A DNA stretch of 5,269 nucleotides from Coriobacteriia bacterium (GTDB lineage: Bacteria > Actinomycetota > Coriobacteriia > Anaerosomatales > PALSA-660). Shown here in pieces: positions 1 through 4,494 of the stretch. The translations under genes were made by a program, and so were the position numbers. Below the pieces are notes generated by a model. That model was not told where the DNA came from. It saw only the letters and a program-made list of their open reading frames with translations, and made no database searches. The stretch lies in contig PKWR01000209.1 in the NCBI GenBank assembly GCA_003133285.1, positions 1 to 5,269 on the forward strand. Reading direction: 5' to 3'. Each line of letters opens with the position of its first letter. Positions within the stretch are counted from its first letter, which is position 1.

Positions 1-119
1 ACGCCCAGCAGCGTCTGGTAGCGCTCACCGGCTCGGATGTCGGCCGACAGGTCGGCGATCGCCTTCGGCTGGTCACCCGCGGGCTCGTACGGGGACACGA
101 CCTTGATCTCGTTCGCCAC
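1..119 (-). CDS. uvrB: UvrABC excinuclease subunit B, N-terminal fragment (runs off window edge)
   Basis: UvrB is the damage-verifying helicase-like subunit of nucleotide excision repair; it is loaded onto DNA by UvrA and recruits UvrC. Only the first 39 codons are visible. They contain the family's N-terminal signature: VVSPYEPAGDQPKAI at about residues 7-21 and YQTLLGV at about 34-40, immediately before where the Walker A motif should lie outside the window. The start is the GTG at 119. It is preceded by a near-perfect Shine-Dalgarno GGAGGT six bases upstream, and the family normally begins close to this point. The gene lies 40 bp downstream of the transglycosylase stop, so it may be read from the same transcript. 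The YQTLLGV wording differs from the DVVLLGA form I recall for Streptomyces-type UvrB and resembles Coriobacteriia or Firmicutes forms. Identity is very secure despite the truncation. Confidence 0.95.
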   Translation of the reverse strand, partial: MANEIKVVSPYEPAGDQPKAIADLSADIRAGERYQTLLG

Positions 120-125
120 CGCCGC

Positions 126-131
126 ACCTCC
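126..131 (-). promoter_or_regulatory. Shine-Dalgarno of uvrB
   Basis: GGAGGT on the minus strand lies six bases before the GTG codon at 119. It is the best ribosome binding site in the window and fixes the uvrB start at a GTG. It suggests uvrB is translated efficiently on its own, even if co-transcribed with the genes upstream. Confidence 0.75.
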
Positions 132-159
132 CGTCAGAGCTCGGATCCGTCCGCCGATT

Positions 160-762
160 CTACTTCACGGCGTCAGCGAACACTCCCGGATAGAGCCGGC
201 GATAGGCCGCCGCCTGCGTCTCGACCTCGTCCACATAGTGCGCCGTCTCGGGGAAGTCGATGGTGTCGCTCAGCCGTCCGTTGTTGCGCGCCCACTCCCC
301 CGCCCAGCGGTCGGCGTTGCCCATGCCCGCGTTGTACGCGGCGAGTGCCAGTTGCACGTTCCCGCCGTACCGGCCGACCAGCTCCGCGAGGTAGAGCGTC
401 CCGACACGGATGTTGGCGTCGGGCTCGGACAGGGCCGCCACGTTCATCTTCCCCGCCATGCCCGCGGCCTGCGCGACGGCCTTCGCCGTCGAGGGTTTCA
501 CCTGCATGAGGCCGACCGCTCCGGCCGGGGAGACCACGTCGGCGCGGAAGCCGGACTCGACGTTGATGACCGCGGCGACGAGGTACGGGTCGATCCTCGC
601 CGCGCGCGCGTGCTTCGCGATCGCGCTCTCGTAGGAGAGCGGGTGGAAGACGCGCTGGTACCACGTCGGGCCGTAGGCCGCTGCGACCGCAACGACCGCG
701 AGGGCCGCGACGATGACGACGGGCACGGCGCGGTGCCACGACAGTGGGTGCTCACGCGCCAC
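160..762 (-). CDS. Membrane-anchored SLT-domain lytic transglycosylase
   Basis: This is a 200-residue soluble-lytic-transglycosylase-like protein, expected to cleave the MurNAc-GlcNAc bond of peptidoglycan and form 1,6-anhydro-MurNAc. A short basic N-terminus (REHPLSWHR) is followed by one hydrophobic segment at about residues 12-31, probably an uncleaved signal anchor placing the catalytic domain outside the membrane. The SLT fold shows its usual motifs in order: catalytic Glu69 in NVESGF, GLMQV at 84-88, AAYNAGMG at 141-148 and ETAHYVDEV at 172-180. The reading frame is open upstream to 825, but the GTG at 762 gives a sensible signal-anchor N-terminus and overlaps the coaE stop by 11 bp, so translational coupling is likely; its own Shine-Dalgarno is weak. 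It is a compact single-domain enzyme, like Bacillus YjbJ in size. Whether it acts in cell separation, secretion-system assembly or wall turnover cannot be told. No cell-wall binding domain is seen. Confidence 0.88.
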   Translation of the reverse strand: MAREHPLSWHRAVPVVIVAALAVVAVAAAYGPTWYQRVFHPLSYESAIAKHARAARIDPYLVAAVINVESGFRADVVSPAGAVGLMQVKPSTAKAVAQAAGMAGKMNVAALSEPDANIRVGTLYLAELVGRYGGNVQLALAAYNAGMGNADRWAGEWARNNGRLSDTIDFPETAHYVDEVETQAAAYRRLYPGVFADAVK

Positions 763-1363
763 GGTTGGCCAGTTCCGAGTCGAAGAAGTCGACGAGCTCC
801 GCCTCGAGCCGCTGCATCGTGCCATCGTTCTCGACCACGTAGTCGGCGATCGCGCGACGCTCGGCGTCGCTCGCCTGCAGGGCCATCCGCGACCGGATGT
901 CCTTCTCGCTCATGCCGCGAGCGAGGAGGCGCGCGAGCCGGGTGTCCTCGTCGGAGGAGACGACCAGCACTCCGTCGACGAAGTCGAAGAACTCCGGCGC
1001 CTCGGCGAGCAGCGGGATGTCGAGCACGACGACCGCCGGCGGCTCGGGGACCTCCGCGAGCAGGTCGAGCGCGCCCGCGACGGCCGCGTAGACGCCCGGA
1101 TGGACGATGCCGTCGAGCCGGCGCGCGGCCTCGGGCGACGCGAACGCGAGCTCCGCGAGCGCCTTGTGGTCGACCCCGCCATCAGCGGCACGCACGCCCT
1201 CGCCGAATGCGGCGATCACCGCGTCGACGAGCGGACCGCCGGCGCTCGTGAGGCCCTTCGCAAGGTCGTCGAGGGCGATGACGGTGGCGCCCAAGTCACC
1301 CAGAAGGCGCGCAGCCGTGGTCTTGCCCGAGCCGATACCGCCGGTCACCGCGAGCACGTACAT
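752..1363 (-). CDS. coaE: Dephospho-CoA kinase
   Basis: CoaE catalyses the last step of coenzyme A synthesis, the ATP-dependent phosphorylation of the 3'-hydroxyl of dephospho-CoA, in the cytoplasm. The 203-residue product has the usual family length. The P-loop GGIGSGKT is at residues 8-15, HPGVYA at 88-93 in the CoA-binding region, DIPLLAE at 115-121 (family DIPLLFE), and a lid/adenine-binding stretch RLARLLARGMSEKDIRSRMALQ at 142-163 followed by ADYVVENDGT at 173-182. The ATG start has a GGAG element eight bases upstream. The usual DAD motif after the first helix reads ALD here: the second Asp (Asp32) is kept and the first is replaced by Ala30. It sits between rpsA and uvrB as in many actinobacteria and overlaps the transglycosylase start, so the two are probably co-translated. 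Confidence 0.96.
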   Translation of the reverse strand: MYVLAVTGGIGSGKTTAARLLGDLGATVIALDDLAKGLTSAGGPLVDAVIAAFGEGVRAADGGVDHKALAELAFASPEAARRLDGIVHPGVYAAVAGALDLLAEVPEPPAVVVLDIPLLAEAPEFFDFVDGVLVVSSDEDTRLARLLARGMSEKDIRSRMALQASDAERRAIADYVVENDGTMQRLEAELVDFFDSELANRGA

Positions 1364-1385
1364 AGGTTCCGCTCCGTTCGATGGA

Positions 1386-1423
1386 CGGGGCCGGGAGGCC
1401 GCGTGAGCGGCCGCCCGGCCCCG
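1386..1423 (-). terminator. Strong GC hairpin between rpsA and coaE
   Basis: This is a near-perfect inverted repeat: ten base pairs, one mismatch (1396 against 1413), then six more base pairs closing a four-base loop at 1403-1406. It begins 36 bases after the rpsA stop and ends 22 bases before the coaE start codon. In RNA from the minus strand it would be an extremely stable hairpin. No U-tract follows, so it is not a classic intrinsic terminator. It could be a U-less terminator or attenuator, an RNA-processing barrier that separates the levels of rpsA and coaE, or a stabiliser of the rpsA 3' end. The inverted repeat is certain; the role is inferred. Confidence 0.6.
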
Positions 1424-1435
1424 GTCGGTTCGTAC

Positions 1436-1445
1436 CTGCGCGCAG
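1436..1445. repeat. 10-bp perfect palindrome downstream of rpsA
   Basis: CTGCGCGCAG is an exact palindrome in the 95-bp rpsA-coaE gap, 14-23 bases after the rpsA stop and just before the larger hairpin. It could be a small protein-binding site or only a consequence of the GC-rich composition; I cannot assign a function. Confidence 0.35.
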
Positions 1446-1458
1446 ATGCGCGTTCCGC

Positions 1459-1800
1459 CTACTCGGCGGCGGGGGCGTCCTCCGCCTTGACGTCGGCCTC
1501 GACGGCTTCGTCGATGGCTTCCTCGGCGACGACCTCGGCCTCGACGATCTCGGCCACGGCCTCTTCGGCTGCGACCTCGGCGATCTCGGCCTCTTCCTCG
1601 GCCTCGATGGCGGCCTCGACGACGTCGGCGTCAGCGCTCTCGACGGCGGCCTCTTCGGCGACATCGGCGACGACCTCGGCCTCCACGGCCTCAGCGACGG
1701 CAACGAGCTCATCGGCGATCTCGACGGCGACAGCCTCTTCGACGCCCTCGGCGATCTCGTCGGCGACGGTCTCAGCGGACTCCTCGGCGCCTTCCTTGCC
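1459..1800 (-). other. Acidic Ala/Glu-rich low-complexity C-terminal tail of S1
   Basis: The last 113 residues of S1 (about 380-492) are almost entirely Ala, Glu, Val, Asp and Ile, with only Lys484 as a basic residue. At DNA level the coding is a near-periodic mix of GAG/GCC/GTC-type codons. An identical 20-base segment occurs at 1523-1542 and at 1664-1683, encoding the repeated core EAEVVA. The region looks disordered or helical and highly acidic, and probably grew by short internal duplications. It is not an S1 domain. Confidence 0.8.
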
Positions 1801-2937
1801 CTCGAGCGCGTCCGGCAGGCCCAGATCGACATTGGCCGCGCGGATCGACAGCGAGATGCGGCGACGGTCGGTGTCGACGTCCATGACCTTGACGTGGACC
1901 TCGAGGCCGACGGACACGACGTCCTCGGGCTTCTCGACATGGCCCTTGGCCATCTCGGAGATGTGCACCAGGCCCTCGACGCCGTCGCCGATCTCGACGA
2001 ACGCGCCGAACGGAACCAGCTTGGTGACCTTGCCGTCGACGATGGTGCCGACGGGGAACTGCTGCACGAGCTGCTTCCACGGATCGTCCTGGGTCTGCTT
2101 GAGGCCCAGGGAGATGCGCTCGCGGCTCATGTCGACGTCGAGGACCATGACCTCGACCTGGTCGCCGACTGCGACGACCTCGGACGGGTGGTTGACGTGG
2201 CTCCACGACAGCTCGGAGATGTGGACCAATCCGTCGATGCCGCCGAGGTCGACGAATGCGCCGAAGTCGACGATCGAGGAGACGGCGCCCTTGAGGATCT
2301 GGCCCTTCTGGAGCTTGACGAGGATGTCCTGACGCTCGTGCTTACGGCCCTCTTCGAGGACGACACGGCGGGACAGGACGACGTTGTTGCGGTTGCGGTC
2401 CATCTCGATGACGCGAGCGTCGAGGCGCTGGCCCATGTAGGCGGCCAGGTCCTTCACGCGGCGCAGGTCGACGAGAGAGGCGGGCAGGAAGCCGCGCAGG
2501 CCGATGTCCAGGATGAGTCCACCCTTGACGACCTCGATGACCTCGCCCTCGACGTTCTCGGCCGAGGTGAACTTCTCTTCGACGCTGACCCAGGCACGCT
2601 CGTACTCGGCGCGCTTCTTGGAGAGGATCAAGCGGCCGTCCTTGTCTTCCTTCTGGAGGACGAGGGCCTCGATGTGGTCGCCGACCTTGACGATGTCGCC
2701 CGGGTTCGCATCCTTGCGGATGGACAGCTCACGGGCGGGGATGACGCCTTCTGACTTGTAGCCGATGTCCAGGAGGACCTCGTCGCGCTCTACCTTCACG
2801 ACCTCGCCGGAGACCAGGTCACCGTCGTCGAAGTCCGTGATCGTGCCGTCGATGAGAGCGTGCATCTCCTCGTCGGTGTACTGCCTGTCGTCTACGACCT
2901 TGATCTCTTCCGGTTCAGTCATGCTCATGTCACTCAT
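1459..2937 (-). CDS. rpsA: 30S ribosomal protein S1 (four S1 domains plus acidic tail)
   Basis: S1 binds single-stranded mRNA at the 30S ribosome and helps start translation. The 492-residue product has four S1 (OB-fold) repeats at about residues 37-108, 126-193, 210-280 and 295-366. Repeats 3 and 4 carry the canonical VDFGAFVDLGGIDGLVHISELSW and VPFGAFVEIGDGVEGLVHISEM type cores. Repeats 1 and 2 are more divergent, as in other actinobacterial S1 proteins. From about residue 380 the chain turns into a low-complexity tail of Ala, Glu, Val, Asp and Ile with a single Lys and no Arg, ending APAAE. The ATG at 2937 is chosen because GGAAGGGG lies ten bases upstream; in-frame ATGs at codons 4 and 6 would sit too far from it. 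The gene has a long leader after arcA, so it probably has its own promoter. Its position next to coaE is conserved in the phylum. Confidence 0.97.
   Translation of the reverse strand: MSDMSMTEPEEIKVVDDRQYTDEEMHALIDGTITDFDDGDLVSGEVVKVERDEVLLDIGYKSEGVIPARELSIRKDANPGDIVKVGDHIEALVLQKEDKDGRLILSKKRAEYERAWVSVEEKFTSAENVEGEVIEVVKGGLILDIGLRGFLPASLVDLRRVKDLAAYMGQRLDARVIEMDRNRNNVVLSRRVVLEEGRKHERQDILVKLQKGQILKGAVSSIVDFGAFVDLGGIDGLVHISELSWSHVNHPSEVVAVGDQVEVMVLDVDMSRERISLGLKQTQDDPWKQLVQQFPVGTIVDGKVTKLVPFGAFVEIGDGVEGLVHISEMAKGHVEKPEDVVSVGLEVHVKVMDVDTDRRRISLSIRAANVDLGLPDALEGKEGAEESAETVADEIAEGVEEAVAVEIADELVAVAEAVEAEVVADVAEEAAVESADADVVEAAIEAEEEAEIAEVAAEEAVAEIVEAEVVAEEAIDEAVEADVKAEDAPAAE
1523..1683 (-). repeat. 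Internal direct repeat in the rpsA tail
   Basis: An exact 20-base match between 1523-1542 and 1664-1683 sits 141 bases (47 codons) apart, in the same reading frame. Both copies encode EAEVVA within similar contexts (EAEVVADVAEEA and EAEVVAEEAIDEA). Many shorter partial matches fill the space between them. It suggests duplication or slippage in a low-complexity coding tract. Confidence 0.6.
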
Positions 2938-2957
2938 GGTGCTGTGGCCCCTTCCAT
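2934..2957 (-). other. Seven-codon upstream ORF overlapping the rpsA start
   Basis: The minus strand contains an ATG at 2957 that opens a seven-codon frame (MEGATAP) whose TGA stop overlaps the rpsA ATG as ATGA. The rpsA Shine-Dalgarno lies inside it. A GGGG lies a few bases upstream, a poor ribosome site. ATGA overlaps are typical of translational coupling, but such a short frame can arise by chance. Confidence 0.2.
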
Positions 2958-2963
2958 AGGGCC
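2946..2963 (-). promoter_or_regulatory. Small hairpin overlapping the rpsA Shine-Dalgarno
   Basis: In the rpsA transcript, GGCCC (2959-2963) can pair with GGGCC (2946-2950) across an eight-base loop. The Shine-Dalgarno-like GGAAGGGG (2948-2955) is shared between loop and 3' arm. Folding would partly hide the ribosome site. E. coli S1 represses its own mRNA through the leader; a similar role here is only a possibility. Confidence 0.35.
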
Positions 2964-2966
2964 CCG

Positions 2967-2996
2967 ATCGCGCAGTCCGAATCGCTCGCAGTCCGG
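2967..2996 (-). repeat. Degenerate tandem repeat in the rpsA leader
   Basis: Two adjoining units, 2967-2980 (14 bases) and 2981-2996 (16 bases), share ATCG and then CGCAGTCCG on the plus strand and differ by a two-base insertion. They lie in the presumed untranslated leader of rpsA, 30-60 bases before its start codon. They could be paired binding elements for a protein such as S1, or a neutral duplication. Confidence 0.5.
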
Positions 2997-3075
2997 AGTA
3001 AGTGTTCCTCGGTCGCTTTGCTTTCCGTCAGTGTCGTGTTCGGGGGCGGACAATACGTTGACACGGCAAGCCGAA

Positions 3076-3087
3076 GCGACTTGTCGC
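3076..3087. repeat. Short inverted repeat upstream of rpsA
   Basis: GCGAC-TT-GTCGC is a perfect five-base inverted repeat with a two-base centre. It lies just downstream of the TATA-rich element in the arcA-rpsA gap. It could be an operator half-site pair; no known regulator motif is recognised. Confidence 0.3.
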
Positions 3088-3097
3088 GCACGTGCGA

Positions 3098-3103
3098 ACT
3101 ATA
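3098..3103 (-). promoter_or_regulatory. Candidate -10 element for rpsA
   Basis: TATAGT on the minus strand matches five of six bases of the -10 consensus and lies in the only AT-rich patch (GGTATATAGTT) of the 233-bp arcA-rpsA gap. It would give an rpsA leader of roughly 150 bases. No good -35 hexamer is found 16-19 bases upstream, so the call is tentative. Confidence 0.3.
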
Positions 3104-3170
3104 TACCGCGCGAGGCCTCAGCGCCAGTGACACACGGCTCCGGGAGTGGACATCGTCCCCCTGTCCGGCG

Positions 3171-4436
3171 TCAGAGCCCTTCGCGCTCGATCGGGCAGGT
3201 CATGCAGTGGCAGCCGCCGCGGCCCTTGCCCAGCTCGGAGCCCTCGATCTCGATGACCTCGATGCCCTGCGCGCGCAGCGCGGTGTTCGTCGCGGTGTTC
3301 TTGGAGTACGCCAGCACGACGCCGGGCTCGACGCACACGATGTTGTTGCCGTCGTCCCACTGCTCGCGCGCCGCCCGGAAGGAGTCGCCGCCGGTGCGGA
3401 TCACGCGCAGCTTCTTCACCTGCAGCGCGTCGGCGAGCGCATCGACTAGGCTGCGCTCCTCGTGGATGTCGAACGCGGCGCCGTCGTCGCCGGGCCGGAT
3501 GCTGTAGACGCGCATCGTGTCGATGACCGGAGGGTAGAGCGTGATCGCATCGCGGTCGAGGAAACCGAGCACCGTGTCGAGGTGCATGCAGGAGCGCGAC
3601 TGCTCCATGCGGCAGGCGATGATGCGGTCGGCCGAATCGCCCGCGAACAGCGAGCGCGCGAGGTGCTCGACCATCCGCCCGGTGGAGCGCTCCCCCATCC
3701 CGACGAGCACGGTCCTGTTGCCGATCGGCATGATGTCGCCGCCCTCGAGCGACGCTCCCTGCCCGAAGTCCTCGAATGCGAAGCGCTCCGAGTCGCCCGA
3801 CGGCGGATACCAGAACTGGAAATCCGCCTGGGCGAACATCGGATGGTGGCGGTAGATGTCGGAGACGTTGGCGACCTCCAAGCGCCGCGCGTTCCAGAAG
3901 AGCGGCGGCAGCACGACGCCGTCGTAGAGCCACGCGCTGGAGTCGCGCGTGAACACCGTGTTCGGCAGCGGCGGCAGCACGAAGGAGTCGGGCGAGCTGA
4001 GGACGGCGCCCAAGGAGTGGCGCCGCAGCGTGGCCATGTCAAAGCCCTTGAGGTCGGAGACGATCAACCCGCCGAGCAGCACCCGCGTCAGCGCCGTGGC
4101 GTCCATCTCGAGCAGGAAGGCGCGCAGCTCGTCCACGAGCGACAGGCCCACGGTGTAGGAGGACACGACGCGCTCGACGCTGCGCTGGCGCGCCACGGGC
4201 GACAGGCGCAGCGTCTCCTCGAGCAGGTCCTGGAGGTAGAGCACCTCCACGCCCCGGTCGATCAGTGCGCTCGTCAGGGCGTCGTGCTCCTGCTGCGCGC
4301 GCTCGACCCACACCACGTCGTCGAAGAGGAACTCCTCCTTGTTGGACGGCGTGAGGCGCTCCATGTCGACGCCCGGCCGGTGCATGAGCACCTTCCGCAG
4401 CTTGCCTACCTCAGAGTGGACTCCCGGCTTGGACAC
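3171..4436 (-). CDS. arcA: Arginine deiminase
   Basis: ArcA hydrolyses L-arginine to L-citrulline and ammonia, the first step of the arginine deiminase pathway, in the cytoplasm. The 421-residue product spans the full family length. Visible landmarks, numbered from the GTG at 4436, are the N-terminal GVHSEVGKLRKVLMHRPG, FLFDD near residue 40, FTRDSSAW with Asp165, LEGGDIMPIG with Glu231, CMHLDTVLGFLD with His285 and Asp287, GNNIVCVEPG, and the nucleophile Cys411 in HCMTCP near the end. These match the catalytic set known from Pseudomonas ArcA (Asp166, Glu224, His278, Asp280, Cys406). The frame is open to a TTG at 4451, but the GTG is preferred because AAAGGGG lies five bases before it and the protein then starts SKPGVHSEVG as is usual. 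It lies 58 bp after polA. No arcB, arcC, arcD or argR is visible nearby. Confidence 0.95.
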   Translation of the reverse strand: MSKPGVHSEVGKLRKVLMHRPGVDMERLTPSNKEEFLFDDVVWVERAQQEHDALTSALIDRGVEVLYLQDLLEETLRLSPVARQRSVERVVSSYTVGLSLVDELRAFLLEMDATALTRVLLGGLIVSDLKGFDMATLRRHSLGAVLSSPDSFVLPPLPNTVFTRDSSAWLYDGVVLPPLFWNARRLEVANVSDIYRHHPMFAQADFQFWYPPSGDSERFAFEDFGQGASLEGGDIMPIGNRTVLVGMGERSTGRMVEHLARSLFAGDSADRIIACRMEQSRSCMHLDTVLGFLDRDAITLYPPVIDTMRVYSIRPGDDGAAFDIHEERSLVDALADALQVKKLRVIRTGGDSFRAAREQWDDGNNIVCVEPGVVLAYSKNTATNTALRAQGIEVIEIEGSELGKGRGGCHCMTCPIEREGL

Positions 4437-4441
4437 CCCTA

Positions 4442-4448
4442 CCCCTTT
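4442..4448 (-). promoter_or_regulatory. Shine-Dalgarno of arcA, supporting the GTG start
   Basis: AAAGGGG on the minus strand sits five bases before the GTG at 4436 and overlaps the alternative TTG codon at 4451. Nothing resembling a ribosome site precedes that TTG. This decides the start in favour of the GTG. Confidence 0.55.
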
Positions 4449-4494
4449 CAAGCATGAGCGGCGCGACCCAAGGCGCGTCCGCTCGATGCGATGG

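Noticed and set aside
763..825. N-terminal extension of the transglycosylase to an upstream start at 825
   Set aside because: It would lie wholly inside coaE, reads as a Ser/Arg-rich shadow sequence, and would push the signal anchor away from the N-terminus.
37..1251. A 404-codon open frame on the plus strand opposite the transglycosylase and coaE
   Set aside because: The translation is an Arg/Pro-rich composition typical of antisense reading of GC-rich genes, and both minus-strand genes have unambiguous motifs.
1381..2754. A 457-codon open frame on the plus strand, opposite rpsA
   Set aside because: It is the antisense shadow of rpsA. Its Asp/Leu/Gly-rich repetitive translation mirrors the S1 codon bias, matches no family, and the rpsA strand carries clear S1 domains.
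3058..3063. Perfect TTGACA -35 hexamer on the plus strand
   Set aside because: No -10 element lies 16-19 bases downstream (the spot reads TTGTCG), and no plus-strand gene follows.
3148..3166. Possible terminator hairpin just after arcA (GGACA / TGTCC with a nine-base loop)
   Set aside because: Only five base pairs, a large loop and no U-tract; not enough to call a terminator.
4411..4455. Short frame starting at an ATG in the polA-arcA gap (14 codons, beginning MLERGRGVQ), as a possible arginine leader peptide
   Set aside because: It has only two Arg codons, no ribosome site, no attenuator hairpin after it, and runs out of frame into arcA.
3462..4457. A 331-codon open frame on the plus strand opposite arcA
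   Set aside because: It is rich in Val, Glu, Arg and His with no recognisable domain, and arcA on the other strand has all its catalytic residues.
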